Origin: Armatimonadetes bacterium UBA1398
GTDB lineage: Bacteria; Armatimonadota; Zipacnadia; UBA1398
Length of the DNA stretch: 64,000 nt
Direction of reading: 5' to 3'
NCBI GenBank assembly: GCA_002305165.1
Contig: DBQI01000015.1
Span: 868 to 64,867, forward strand
Below, piece after piece: positions 16,086 to 26,152 of this stretch. Within the stretch, counting starts at the first letter, position 1; each line of letters begins with the position of its first letter. The position numbers and the translations under genes are program-made. The notes beneath the pieces are model-generated. The model worked only from the letters and a program-made list of their open reading frames with translations, did no database searches and was not told where the DNA came from.

Positions 16086-17210
16086 CTACTCGATGACCGT
16101 CGGGTCGCCGTGGAGCGGCGGCAGCGGGTACGGATTGACCAGTGCCCCGCCGTTCTCATACGACTCGATGACGGCGAAGGTATACTCCAGCGCCGCCAAG
16201 GCGTCGCGCCCCGAGGCCCGGATGTCCTCGAAGAAGACCTGGTTCGTGATGTCCTCGAGGAAGGCGTGGATCCGGCGAGGGAAGGTGGCGCCGAAGTCCT
16301 TGATCCCCGTGTCGTGGACCACGGGGCCGCCCATCTCGCCCAGGTTGAGATCCTCGGGCTTCGCCTCAGACAGAGGCCCAGGCCAGTAGTAGAGCTTCTC
16401 GATGCAGTTCTCGATGCAGAAGGTCCCCTTGGTGCCGGCGACCTCGCAGCTCCACCAGCCGCCCAGGCCATAGGAGGCGTCGCCGCGCTGGCTGAGGAGG
16501 TACCCCACGCAGTCGTTGGCGAAGCGGACGTGGATGCTGGCTGTCGAGACCATCGTGTCATCAACCCGGCGGCGCCAGCCCGGTCGGTTGCAGAACGCTT
16601 GCACATGGGTCACGTCGCCGCAGAAGTAACGCATAACGCTGAAGGGGTGGGAGAGGAAAGCCTTGAGGTGGAAGTAGGGCCAGCCCTTGATCCGGCGGCT
16701 GCCGGGGGGCTGATAGCCCTCGGGCTCGCCACCGTTGAACCCCATCTTGTGAAGGCAGAAGACCAACTCGCCGATGTGCCCTTCATCCATGTACTGGCGC
16801 GCCCTCTCTGCGGGCGGGGTGAAGTAGTGGTTGAGGTTGCAGCCGAAGTAGACCCGCTGCTCGGCAGCCAGGGCGACCATATCGCGGGCTTCGTTGATGT
16901 CGGCCGAGAGGGGCTTCTCGCAGAGGACGTTCTTCCCAGCTTCGAGGGCCTCCATGACGGGCTCATAGTGCCAACTGGCGTTCTCGTAGCCGCCAGTGGT
17001 CACATCTACAACATCCAGGTCGGGCTCGCCGTCGAGCATGTCGGCGAGGCTATAGTAGGCCTTCACGCCATACTTCTCCGCGGCCTCATCCGCTCTGCTC
17101 TTCACTACGTCGCAGACGGCGACGAGATCGCCGAGGGGTTCGTTCGCGTACGCGTCTCCGTGGGTGTGGCCGATGCCGCGCAAGCCCACTATGCCGATCT
17201 TCAGAGCCAT
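16086..17210 (-). CDS. Gfo/Idh/MocA family oxidoreductase
   Basis: 374 residues. The Rossmann motif GIVGLRGIGHTHGDAY is at the N-terminus, and the family's catalytic-lysine motif CEKPLS lies near residue 98, followed by the alpha/beta substrate domain. Members oxidise or reduce sugars, inositol or sugar-derived alcohols with NAD(P). ATG 17210 has a gggagg SD; the longer frame beginning upstream has none. With the neighbouring sugar isomerase it likely forms a small catabolic operon read leftward. Confidence 0.92.
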   Translation of the reverse strand: MALKIGIVGLRGIGHTHGDAYANEPLGDLVAVCDVVKSRADEAAEKYGVKAYYSLADMLDGEPDLDVVDVTTGGYENASWHYEPVMEALEAGKNVLCEKPLSADINEARDMVALAAEQRVYFGCNLNHYFTPPAERARQYMDEGHIGELVFCLHKMGFNGGEPEGYQPPGSRRIKGWPYFHLKAFLSHPFSVMRYFCGDVTHVQAFCNRPGWRRRVDDTMVSTASIHVRFANDCVGYLLSQRGDASYGLGGWWSCEVAGTKGTFCIENCIEKLYYWPGPLSEAKPEDLNLGEMGGPVVHDTGIKDFGATFPRRIHAFLEDITNQVFFEDIRASGRDALAALEYTFAVIESYENGGALVNPYPLPPLHGDPTVIE

Positions 17211-17404
17211 TGAACACGCCTCCCATGAGCGTGGCGAAGTGGCAGGGCCGCACAGTGGCATCTCCCTGCCGGCGAGCTACATCCATGGTTCAACAGCCGC
17301 GTCGATTGGCCTGCATGGATGCGGTGAAGACATGCTGTCGGCCTGAGAGGTGTGGCGTACCCAGCACGAGAAGACACCACCATTGCATTGGATGGTGATC
17401 CTCG

Positions 17405-17608
17405 ATGGCCGTCGGAGGAATCAGAAAGCTGTTGAGGTCGCTGTTTCCCGCGCGCTTCGACGCGCCAGGACGGAACGACCCATGCTGGTGTGACAGCGGC
17501 AAGAAGTACAAGCACTGCCACCTGCGGCACGATCAGGCAAAGAAGGCAGGGGTCCATCACCACGGGCGGCGCAAGCGGGCCATGAAGACGGGGCAGGACC
17601 AGGGGTAA
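17405..17608 (+). CDS. Small SEC-C motif protein
   Basis: 67 residues. GRNDPCWCDSGKKYKHCH is the SEC-C zinc-binding motif found at the C-terminus of SecA and in many small proteins. The rest is basic (HHHGRRKRAMKTG at the end). Such free-standing SEC-C proteins are often linked to nucleic-acid or protein handling, but the role is unknown. The SD is weak, and the gene is flanked by 194 bp upstream and 168 bp downstream without other genes. Confidence 0.75.
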   Translation: MAVGGIRKLLRSLFPARFDAPGRNDPCWCDSGKKYKHCHLRHDQAKKAGVHHHGRRKRAMKTGQDQG

Positions 17609-17734
17609 CAAGGAGCGGCAAGGCAGGCCGCTGACCAAGGCTTTCGCGATCTGTGTCCACCGTAGCCTCTCTGGTCTGTGCACGCGGCTGACGCGAGAGC
17701 TAGCAGGTGCTGAACCCTCAGGCGCGAACGTCCG

Positions 17735-17766
17735 CCCTTGGAGCCCGCACTGCACGGCTCCAAGGG
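17735..17766 (+). promoter_or_regulatory. Hairpin sequestering the ribosome-binding site of the GH38 gene
   Basis: cccttggagcc (17735-17745) pairs perfectly over 11 bp with ggctccaaggg (17756-17766), loop 10 nt. The right arm contains the aaggg SD for the ATG at 17777, so folding would block initiation. Confidence 0.6.
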
Positions 17767-17776
17767 ATGGATACTC

Positions 17777-20700
17777 ATGTCGAAGCGAACCACGTACCTC
17801 GTCCCGGGCTTTCACTCCGATGTGGTGTGGCTCGAGGACCAGCGGGACTACGCCGTCGCCCTCCTGAGTGATGTCGATCAGAATCTCCAGATCTGCCGTA
17901 TGGACCCTGGCTACGGCGTCTTCCTGCATGAGCTCACCTACCTCAAGCCCTACATCGATCTGCACCCCGAGAGCCGAGCGGAGATTCGCCGCCTCATCCG
18001 TCAGAAGCGCGTAGGGACCGGCGGCTCGCACAGCCAGCCTACCGAGGTGGTCGTCTCGGGGGAGGGGTTGCTCCGCAATATCCTCTACGGCCGACTCTAC
18101 CATGAGGGACAACTCGGGGACCGGCCCCGGATCTACATGCCGTGGGACGTGTTCGGCCACTCGGCCCAGCTCGGCCAGATCCTGCGGAAGAGCCGCTTCG
18201 ACGGGTGCATCTGGTCGAAGGACATCCGCGGGGCCCTGGCGGTCTTCCACCATCTCTCATTGGATGGTGAGCCCTTCCTGTTCAAGCGCATGGGCTACTG
18301 GTTCGACGCTTGGGAGCCCCAGCGATTCCTCGACTCCGTGGAGGCCTTCTACACTGAGATCGAGGGGATGGGCCTGTCGGCGGACTGCCGACTCGACGCG
18401 ACGGACTTCAAGCCACCCTCGTCCTGGTTCGCGGGACGATGCCAAGAGCTCGCGGAGCGCGAGCACCGGATCATCGTCTCCGGCAAGGGGCACGAGATGT
18501 GGCTCGATGACACGCTCAACGACGTGAAATCGGGGCGGGCGCGGATTCCGACGACGGCTCGGGACTACGAGTGGCATCATCAGGGGACTGCGCTATCGCG
18601 GATCGAGTTCAAGATCTGCAACCGGCTGGCGGAGAACCTGCTCATCGAGGCCGAGAAGCTCGCCACCTTCGCTTGGCTCTTGGGGGCCGAGTACCCCGAT
18701 AGAGCTCTGGACAAGGCCTGGCGACAGGTCCTCTTCAACCAGCACCATGACGGGATCACGGGTCCCTGCTGCGACCGGGCCTACCTCGACCTCATGCTCG
18801 GGTATCGGGAGGCCCTAGAGCTCGCGAGCGAGGTGTGTGACCGGGCAGCCGCCGCGCTCGCCGATGCCGTGGACACGAGCTCTCTGCGACCCGGAGGTCG
18901 CCAGGTCGTCGTCTTCAACAGCATGAACTGGGCGCGCAGGGACCCCGTCACGGTCTCCGTGGAGTTCGAGCAGGCCACTGCGGGGTTCGAGGTGTCGGGA
19001 CCCGAGGGAAGGGTCCCCGCACAACTCCTCCGTGGGGAGCGCAACCCAGAGGGACTCCTCACCTCAGCGGAGATCCTCCTCATCCCCGATCAGGTGCCGG
19101 GTCTGGGATACGCCACCTATGAGATCGCGCCCAAGGGGCACGAGGCCTCGGTGGAGCGGCCCCTGCCGGGCATCACCATCGAGAACGAGTTCTTCCGAGT
19201 GACCGCTGACCCCACCCATGGCGGACTAACCAGCATCTATGACAAGATCACGGGGCGCGAGGTGCTGGACCCGGAGAAGGGCTTCGGCAACGAGCTGATC
19301 GCCCTCGAGGAGAAGCCCGATCGGGGTGAACCTGGGTGGGAGTGCTATACGACCGGGCCGCGGCGCATGGGCCGCGAGTACGCAGCCAAGGTGACCGCCT
19401 ACGGCGGACCAGCATGCCAGCGCCTCGTCATCAGTGGGGAGATGAAGGACTGCGGCCGTGAGCAGATCGTCCGCCTCTACCCCGGTGTGCCGCGCATCGA
19501 GTTCGAGACTCGGCTCATCGGCTACAAGGGGGAGCATGACCTGTTCGTCGTGGCCTTCCCGACCTCGGTGGAGGGCGCTGAGCCGGTCTTCGAGGAGCGC
19601 TTCGGAGCCACGGTGAAGCGTAAGTCGCGCGGGAAGTTCGACTACCGCTTCCACCAGTGGCGCAACTACTCCGACTGCGGCGCCCGCCGCGCTCTCCAGT
19701 GGGTGGACCTTTCGGGCTCAGCTTGGCTCAGTTTCGACGACGGCCGCTCGCTTGCTATCGGGATGACCAACATCGTGACGGCCCACAATGCCGCGGCCGA
19801 GGAGGCATGCGGCGTGCTACAGCAGGCCCTCATTCGCTGTGGCGTGCCGGTTACCCCGAGCTACGATGACTGCGACTGGCCTCGACGGAGCAAGCTGCCC
19901 GCCGAGGACTCGCTGATGCCCCCGCCCGATGACTTCAACCGCGACCTCAACCTCGGGACCTCGTTCCGCGTGGCCATCATGGAGGCCGGGGACAACACCT
20001 ACGCCGCATCGGTTCTCGGTCAGCTTACGCCAGCGGACCGCGAGTCCGTGGAGGAGCTGCTCAGCCAGCCCAACGGCGGGGCGATGCTCCTGTACGACCA
20101 TGCGATGCCATCCGACTGGCCGGCCCTTCCCGTTCTGCTCATCGGCGCGCCCGACGGGGCCGCCCTCGTGAAGCTCTGCCGCGCACTCGCACGCGATCTC
20201 GAGGACGGGATCATGGAGTTGCCCACGGAGTCGTGCGGCGTAGAGGGGCCGCTGCAGGCATCCGACTACGGCGTGGCTCTGTTGAACTTCGGCAACCCGC
20301 TCAACTCGGTTGAGAACGACAACACGATGGTCCTGTTCCTCATGCACACCGCCGCCTGGGGCGGCACCCCATGGGGCAAGGACCGACTCGACTGGTTCCT
20401 CGTTCCTGAGCACAAGACCCACGTATTCCATTACGCCCTCTTCCCCCATGAGGGTGACTGGCGCTCGGCGGGAGTGACTCGGCAGGGGTATGCCTTCAAC
20501 AACCCTCTGGTCGCCGTCCCGACCGAGGCGAGTGACGGGCCACTTCCTACGGTGGGGCAGTTCCTAGAGGTCAGCGGCGGGGGGATCGTGACAGCCGTGA
20601 AGCCGAGGGGCAACCCCACGGCGGGCTTCTCGGGGCAACCCCACCGTCGCGAGGATGGAGTTATCGTACGAGCCTACGAGCCGCACGGCCACGCGACGGG

Positions 20701-21598
20701 TGCCGTCTGCGCGGCCCCGTGGCCACTCCTTGGTGGCCGGCGCTGCAACCTCATCGAGGAGCCTTACGGGCCGGCCCTGCGCGCCGATGAGGGCGGTCTG
20801 CGGCTCCCGTTGGGAGGGTTCAGCATCGAGTCGGCCCTTCTGAATCTGGAGGTCCCAGAGCAGCCGTGCGCAGGCCGGCTTCTCGGCCCCGACCGGGAGG
20901 CGGCGGAGATCGTTCACTTCCGCCACTGGGAGCACAATACCGGGGCGGAGCCGATCGGTTACTCGCCCATCGCCGTCTCCATCAGTGGGGAGATCCTGAC
21001 GGGCTTCCCCATTGAGCAGTCGGGCGTGACCGTGAACACGGTGCGCGTCTCCGTGAGCAACAACCTGGTCGACGAGAGTGTCAGCGGCACGGTGTCCCTG
21101 GTCACTCCACCAGGCTGGCACACCGTACCCGAGGAGATACCCTACGAACTCGCGCCCCTCAGCCACTCGACCCACGATGTGCTGCTATGCTTCGACACGG
21201 GCCAGCGCGACAAGGAGAACCGCGTGGGGCTACTCAAGGCGCGAGTGGAGCATCGTGGGACGGTCTACCAGGATGTGCGAGAGATCGGCGGCCCCATCGA
21301 TCTCGAGTGGTGGGCCCGGCGCGATGGAGATCGCGTCGGGGTGATACTGACCAACCCAACCCCCGACACCATCGAGGGACAGGTCTTCCTGGCAACGCCC
21401 ATGGAACTGTTCGGGCGCGCCGCCGGGCCCTTCGGCCTGGGGCATATCGGGCCACGCGAGCACAGCTTCTCGATCGCCCCTGGGGAGACCCTTGGCCTCT
21501 GGTTCCAGGGCGATGAGGGGTACGCACATGGCCGCAGGGTGAACTGGGTTGTGGCCAAGGTCGCGTACAACGGTCGAGTGTTCTACCGGCCCGTCTGA
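17777..21598 (+). CDS. Glycoside hydrolase family 38-like alpha-mannosidase
   Basis: 1273 residues. The N-terminal GH38 barrel shows PGFHSDVVWLEDQRDYA near the start, a WDVFGHSAQL stretch around residue 120 matching the nucleophile region of the family, and FNQHHDGITG after it (residues 315-330), a classic GH38 signature. The C-terminal ~750 residues are beta-sandwich domains of the mannosidase type. No signal peptide is evident, so it is probably cytoplasmic. It would release alpha-mannose from oligosaccharides. The ATG at 17777 is out of frame with an ATG at 17767 that sits too close to the SD. A PfkB kinase gene follows 26 bp later. Confidence 0.88.
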   Translation: MSKRTTYLVPGFHSDVVWLEDQRDYAVALLSDVDQNLQICRMDPGYGVFLHELTYLKPYIDLHPESRAEIRRLIRQKRVGTGGSHSQPTEVVVSGEGLLRNILYGRLYHEGQLGDRPRIYMPWDVFGHSAQLGQILRKSRFDGCIWSKDIRGALAVFHHLSLDGEPFLFKRMGYWFDAWEPQRFLDSVEAFYTEIEGMGLSADCRLDATDFKPPSSWFAGRCQELAEREHRIIVSGKGHEMWLDDTLNDVKSGRARIPTTARDYEWHHQGTALSRIEFKICNRLAENLLIEAEKLATFAWLLGAEYPDRALDKAWRQVLFNQHHDGITGPCCDRAYLDLMLGYREALELASEVCDRAAAALADAVDTSSLRPGGRQVVVFNSMNWARRDPVTVSVEFEQATAGFEVSGPEGRVPAQLLRGERNPEGLLTSAEILLIPDQVPGLGYATYEIAPKGHEASVERPLPGITIENEFFRVTADPTHGGLTSIYDKITGREVLDPEKGFGNELIALEEKPDRGEPGWECYTTGPRRMGREYAAKVTAYGGPACQRLVISGEMKDCGREQIVRLYPGVPRIEFETRLIGYKGEHDLFVVAFPTSVEGAEPVFEERFGATVKRKSRGKFDYRFHQWRNYSDCGARRALQWVDLSGSAWLSFDDGRSLAIGMTNIVTAHNAAAEEACGVLQQALIRCGVPVTPSYDDCDWPRRSKLPAEDSLMPPPDDFNRDLNLGTSFRVAIMEAGDNTYAASVLGQLTPADRESVEELLSQPNGGAMLLYDHAMPSDWPALPVLLIGAPDGAALVKLCRALARDLEDGIMELPTESCGVEGPLQASDYGVALLNFGNPLNSVENDNTMVLFLMHTAAWGGTPWGKDRLDWFLVPEHKTHVFHYALFPHEGDWRSAGVTRQGYAFNNPLVAVPTEASDGPLPTVGQFLEVSGGGIVTAVKPRGNPTAGFSGQPHRREDGVIVRAYEPHGHATGAVCAAPWPLLGGRRCNLIEEPYGPALRADEGGLRLPLGGFSIESALLNLEVPEQPCAGRLLGPDREAAEIVHFRHWEHNTGAEPIGYSPIAVSISGEILTGFPIEQSGVTVNTVRVSVSNNLVDESVSGTVSLVTPPGWHTVPEEIPYELAPLSHSTHDVLLCFDTGQRDKENRVGLLKARVEHRGTVYQDVREIGGPIDLEWWARRDGDRVGVILTNPTPDTIEGQVFLATPMELFGRAAGPFGLGHIGPREHSFSIAPGETLGLWFQGDEGYAHGRRVNWVVAKVAYNGRVFYRPV

Positions 21599-21624
21599 GG
21601 GAATGTCTTTCGAAGGAGTGCGAT

Positions 21625-22683
21625 GTGGATATCAAGATCATGCGCTGCGGCGAGATGTCAGCCGCGCGGCTCGACGCGATTGTTGGCGGCTTCGGACGTG
21701 TGGATATCACGGTGATCGGTGACTACTGCCTGGACCGGTATGGCGAGGGCGAGGTGAAGGGTGTCTCACGGGAGACGGGGGACCCTATCGGGAAGCTCTG
21801 GTGGCACAGCTTCGCTCCCGGCGGATGCGGCAATGTGGCCTGCAATGTGGCAAGCCTAGGGGCTCGCGTGCGTGCGGCCAGCGTTCTGGGCAGCGATGAC
21901 TTCGGGGCGGTGATCCTCCATCACCTCGTGGAAGCCGGGATCGCCGTCGACGGCGTGGTCCAGGATCCCAACCGCATCACGGGCTCCTACGAGAAGCTCC
22001 AGATCGCGGACGCCGAGGGTGGTGCCCGAGAGGTAAGGGTGGACGTCGATAACAAGCAGCCCGTCTCACAGGAGGCCGAGCGTCGGCTCCTCGATGAGAT
22101 AGGGAATGCGGTTGAGTGGCGGCAGGCCATCGTCGCGGCGGACTACAACGAGGTGGCCGTCGGTGTGCTGACGGAGGCCGTGACCCGGGCCATCGCGCAG
22201 GCGGGAGCGAACAAGGATCTGCTCGTGGCTGCCATCTCCCGTACACGCGTCATTGACTTCGCGCCAGCGATGCTCGTCGTGAATGAGTACGAGGCGTGCC
22301 ACGCGACGGGAGTGGCGGCTCCAGGGATCTTCGACGATGTGCCGGATGCGGTCACGGCACGGGCGGCTCAGGCTCTCGTCGAGCGCACGGGTCGCCCGAG
22401 CTTCGTCACGATGGGCTCCCGAGGCGTCCTGGTCACACGCACCGATGGCACCGCGACACGAATCGCCACCATGGAGCCCCACGGGCCTATCGACATCACG
22501 GGCGCGGGGGACTCGGCTTTGGCGGGCATCGTGCTGTCTCTTGCGGTTGGCGCCTCACCGGAGGAGGCGGCCATCATCGGCAACCTCGCGGCGTACGTGA
22601 CCATCCACAAGGTGCGGGCAGCGGGCACGGCCACACCTGCTGGGCTCAGAGAGGCGCACGCCATGGCTCTCGACACGCCCTGA
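21625..22683 (+). CDS. PfkB family carbohydrate kinase, RfaE/HldE kinase-like
   Basis: 352 residues. The ribokinase fold is shown by GDYCLDRYGEGEV near the N-terminus, APGGCGNVACNVASLG, and the catalytic DITGAGDSALAGI motif near residue 290. The arrangement resembles the kinase domain of RfaE/HldE (D-glycero-D-manno-heptose-7-phosphate kinase), but no cytidylyltransferase domain follows. Given the upstream mannosidase, phosphorylation of a released or rearranged sugar is plausible. GTG 21625 has an aaggag SD at 21613; the ATG two bases earlier is out of frame. Confidence 0.85.
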   Translation: MDIKIMRCGEMSAARLDAIVGGFGRVDITVIGDYCLDRYGEGEVKGVSRETGDPIGKLWWHSFAPGGCGNVACNVASLGARVRAASVLGSDDFGAVILHHLVEAGIAVDGVVQDPNRITGSYEKLQIADAEGGAREVRVDVDNKQPVSQEAERRLLDEIGNAVEWRQAIVAADYNEVAVGVLTEAVTRAIAQAGANKDLLVAAISRTRVIDFAPAMLVVNEYEACHATGVAAPGIFDDVPDAVTARAAQALVERTGRPSFVTMGSRGVLVTRTDGTATRIATMEPHGPIDITGAGDSALAGIVLSLAVGASPEEAAIIGNLAAYVTIHKVRAAGTATPAGLREAHAMALDTP

Positions 22684-22747
22684 GCTAGGCTGGGTACACG
22701 GCGCGAGCGTTATCGGCAAGGGCCCGACGCGAGAGGTCCAGCGTCTA

Positions 22748-25700
22748 TCACTCGGCCTCCTGGAGGGCTTCCACGGGCCAGCCGCGGTCGGCGAAGTAGC
22801 TTCGCACTGCGGGGTCACCAGACACCTCGGCCATGAGCGTGATCGCCCAGGCCGTCTTGCCCTGGTTGTCTTCGATCGCCCCTATTGCCGCGCGCCGCTC
22901 CCTGGCAGCTCGACAGAAGTCGCCCCAGAAGTCCGCACCATACCGAGCCTCGAGATCGGTGCATACCTGCACGAGGGTTCCGCGGGCGTTCTCCGCCTCT
23001 TCGGGCGGCAGCGAGCGCTTCTCATCATTCGTCCACCAAGCGTACCCGGTGTTGGGCTCAGTGTACCGAGCGAAGTAATCCGCCGCTCGGCTCGCGAAGT
23101 AGCTGCGTCGAGGCCAGTCGTCCCAGCCGATGTGGCCCATGGCTTCGTTGCCCTCGATCTCCGTGTACATCGACAGCCCATCGCGCAGCCACTCAGGCAG
23201 CTCCCCGGGCACGCCGGCGAGGAACATCCAATGGAGCTCGTGGGAGTGGATCCCCATGGCGTTCCATCGATAGCGCAGTGGGTACTCCCCGATGTGACCG
23301 GCCGCGGGCACCCAACTCTCGGCCACTTCATCCCCTCCCCACGTGGCGCCGCCGTACCCCGGGAGCTGCCTCGGGCCCGGCACAAGCACGTAGAGTTCGT
23401 GCTCAGAGGCGTACCCGCCCACGAGTCGTTCGAGTCGATCATAGAGGAGCCGCATGTCGTCGGTGAACTCGGGCAGGTACCCATCGAAGTACCGTGTCAT
23501 GGGGATGTGGAGGGTCATGTTCTTGATCTGCCGATGGAGGTAACCCGTGGTCGCGGGCTCGTGCTCGAGGACGTAGCGCACGAAGCCCTGTGGACCCAAC
23601 TCCCAGGTCAGAGTCTCCGTGTCGTACTCCTCGGGTTGGGCTTCAACAACCACGCCCGCTCCCTCGGGTTGGGAGAGAGTGACCCGAATGGATGCGACCT
23701 GGGTGTTCTCCTGACGTACCGAGTGGAACCAAAGCTTGTCGCCACCGCCGTCGAAGTGCCCCATGGGGTAGGGGAGGCAGCAACCGCCGTCTGGCCACAG
23801 GTAGGTGAGCCTGGCGGTCTGCCCCTCGGCTGGAATGAGCAGGCAGGGCTGCGTCGCCGTATAGGCGGCGAGGTCCGAACCGTAGGTCGCGGCGGGCTGG
23901 CAGAGCACTGCCGTTCCTCCGGTAACCTCGGGCCGCAGAGCGGTGGTCGGAAGAGCCACGACGCAGCCTGCGACCGACTCTACTGTGGCAAGGACCGATG
24001 CGTCGCCTTCAAGGTCGTAGTGAAGGTCGAGTGTGGGTTGGACGCCAGTCACGGCGGCGACGAGAACCTCCAGGTCCTCAGCGAATCGGTCCCGGGCGAA
24101 GTCATGCTCCACCCGGACCGTCAGAGCGCTGTCGATGGCATCCAGGGATACCCAAGGGTCGACCGCGGGTCCGGCGCAGGCGACCTCGGAGCCCTCCGCA
24201 TCGATCAGGCTCACGCGGACCTCAAGGCCGCGACTGAGCACAACGAGCCGCTCCGCGTCATCAGGAGGCAATAGCGGCGCCTCACCAACGGCAACGGGCG
24301 GTTCGCCGCCGGGCGGCGTACGGCACAAGACCGGCGTCAGCCCGCTGATCGAGTCGAGCCGGGTTGCCCCAAGGATGCGCTTGGCGTTGGGTTGCGAGGG
24401 CGGTAGATACTGGTGGGTGTAGCACTCGTCCAGTATGCGGGACGCCCTGCGGATCTGCGCCGCGTCTGCTCCGCCTCGGTCGATGACCCGGCGAGCGGCA
24501 TCCATGGCGCGGCGCATGAAGCGGCGGTCAAGCTCGAGTTCAGCCAGTGCCAGGTGCCCTTCGGCGCAGCGCGGATCCAGTTCGACGGCCTCGCGAAGGA
24601 ACCGCCGCTTGGTTGCGATCGCCGCCTCGCGCTCCGTGCGGCCGTCGACCTGAGCGGGCTGAAGGCCCTCGGCCTCAGCCACGAGTGCTCGCGCACGCCG
24701 GCTCCGCTCCGCTACCTTCAGGAGGTCTCGCCACTCGATACGCCCCTCGGCCGCGAGCCCAATGCCCCGGGCGTAGCGAGTAGGTGGGTCCCCGATAGCC
24801 AGGACACGCCCATCGGCGCCGAACCCGAGGCCGACCTCGCCCCAGCCGGAGGCGGCGATCCAAGGCTCCAGTTCGTGAAGCCAGAGATCGGTCTCGCCGC
24901 CCTCGATGCGGGCATCAGCGATCACGGCAGAGTCGCCTAGGTTGCCATCACCCAGTGACGCTACGCGGACAGACACCGTACCGGAGCCTTGGATGGGGAC
25001 GTCGATCTCTGCCGGTTCGTCCGCGGAAGAGAGGATCCCGGAACGGTAGCGCACTACGCCGTCCTCTGTCAGGACGATCTCCAGAGAGCCGGGCGTGCCG
25101 GAGGAGGGGGCCACGCCAAGAGTAGCACGGAACCGCAGGCCGCCCTCCGACGCAGGGCTTACGAGCAGGTCCGCGACCTCGGCCGCAGGCGCGGTGAAGT
25201 GAAACCGCGCTTCGCGACCCACTCCGTGTCCCGCGCAGTACGGCCGCCCCGCAAGGATGGGTGCGTTCTCGTCGGCGCTGCCGACCAAGGGGTTCTCGAT
25301 GCGGCTGGGAGAGAGGGCGAGAAGCGGTACGCGTCCTCGGGGCGAGGTCAACATGGCGCCTGACAGGCACGATTGGCGAAGGGATGGAGCATCGTAGCGG
25401 CTCAGCGTGAGCGTCAGGGACGCTGCGTCGCCCACGGAGAGCTGGGTCGCGCTCTGGCCGCTGTGGATCTCCTCACCATCTACGGCCACCGCGACGCCGT
25501 CCGGCAGGTCGAGGGTGAGTGTCCCCCCTAGGGCCTCCAGCCCTTCGGTAGCACGACGGCGGGCATCGACGTGCCGCTCATCAAGCCAACTGTCCCAGCC
25601 CGACCACTCGTAGTCCATGAGGGCAAAGCCGCCGAGCCCTCGGCAGTACACAACGCCACACAGAGTTAGTGGGTTGCCGGTCACGGTTCGGTCGAGGTTG

Positions 25701-26080
25701 GCGCGGATCCACTCGCCTCGGGTCGTCCAAGGCCTGTCGCTCAGGAAGACAGTCTCACCCGTGGTGGAGTCCACGAGCCGCGCGTCGGCCCAGTCGCCAC
25801 GATCGTTCCTTATAGAGTCGCCTCCGTCGGTGATGACGAGGCGGAGGCTCCGGGCGGCTCCTAGCGGTACCTCGATGGGTACAGGTTCATCCCCTGGGCG
25901 CAGGACCTGCGTTTCGAGCGCGAGTTCATCATCGAGATATACCTGGAACGCGGAACTCGCAGGGAAGTACTCTGCCTCGTCATCCATACCTACGACGGCA
26001 CAGAAGGTATCCAGCGCCGCATAAGACGAGGGCGCCGCAAGGACGACAACAAGCGCGATGAGTGGGTGGAGCCGACGCAT
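22748..26080 (-). CDS. Large secreted protein with NPCBM-like domains and a degenerate gluzincin-like C-terminus
   Basis: 1110 residues with a signal peptide (LIALVVVLAAPSSYA). An NPCBM-type carbohydrate-binding module opens the mature part (AVVGMDDEAEYF ... LRLVITDGGDSIRNDRGDWADARL), and a second copy-like segment lies around 310-400 (RATLGVAPSS ... GDSAVIADARI). A helical TPR-like stretch (RFLREAVELDPRCAEGHLALAELELDRRF) and beta domains follow. Near residue 960, SHELHWMFLAG...PEWLRDGLSMYTE looks like the active-site region of MA-like gluzincins, but the zinc motif HExxH reads HELHW. The C-terminus resembles that of the neighbour at 26153-27634. ATG 26080 has GGAGG. Third gene of the minus-strand set. 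Confidence 0.75.
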   Translation of the reverse strand: MRRLHPLIALVVVLAAPSSYAALDTFCAVVGMDDEAEYFPASSAFQVYLDDELALETQVLRPGDEPVPIEVPLGAARSLRLVITDGGDSIRNDRGDWADARLVDSTTGETVFLSDRPWTTRGEWIRANLDRTVTGNPLTLCGVVYCRGLGGFALMDYEWSGWDSWLDERHVDARRRATEGLEALGGTLTLDLPDGVAVAVDGEEIHSGQSATQLSVGDAASLTLTLSRYDAPSLRQSCLSGAMLTSPRGRVPLLALSPSRIENPLVGSADENAPILAGRPYCAGHGVGREARFHFTAPAAEVADLLVSPASEGGLRFRATLGVAPSSGTPGSLEIVLTEDGVVRYRSGILSSADEPAEIDVPIQGSGTVSVRVASLGDGNLGDSAVIADARIEGGETDLWLHELEPWIAASGWGEVGLGFGADGRVLAIGDPPTRYARGIGLAAEGRIEWRDLLKVAERSRRARALVAEAEGLQPAQVDGRTEREAAIATKRRFLREAVELDPRCAEGHLALAELELDRRFMRRAMDAARRVIDRGGADAAQIRRASRILDECYTHQYLPPSQPNAKRILGATRLDSISGLTPVLCRTPPGGEPPVAVGEAPLLPPDDAERLVVLSRGLEVRVSLIDAEGSEVACAGPAVDPWVSLDAIDSALTVRVEHDFARDRFAEDLEVLVAAVTGVQPTLDLHYDLEGDASVLATVESVAGCVVALPTTALRPEVTGGTAVLCQPAATYGSDLAAYTATQPCLLIPAEGQTARLTYLWPDGGCCLPYPMGHFDGGGDKLWFHSVRQENTQVASIRVTLSQPEGAGVVVEAQPEEYDTETLTWELGPQGFVRYVLEHEPATTGYLHRQIKNMTLHIPMTRYFDGYLPEFTDDMRLLYDRLERLVGGYASEHELYVLVPGPRQLPGYGGATWGGDEVAESWVPAAGHIGEYPLRYRWNAMGIHSHELHWMFLAGVPGELPEWLRDGLSMYTEIEGNEAMGHIGWDDWPRRSYFASRAADYFARYTEPNTGYAWWTNDEKRSLPPEEAENARGTLVQVCTDLEARYGADFWGDFCRAARERRAAIGAIEDNQGKTAWAITLMAEVSGDPAVRSYFADRGWPVEALQEAE

Positions 26081-26152
26081 CCTGACCTCCGACGGAGCTT
26101 GAACTCTCGCACGGCTTCGTCGGCCACCACTGCGTTACCTGGTACTTGGCGG

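Noticed and set aside
17201..18253. 350-residue open frame on the minus strand
   Set aside because: Overlaps the convincing GH38 and SEC-C genes antisense; composition is Arg/Pro/Gly-rich with no recognisable motif.
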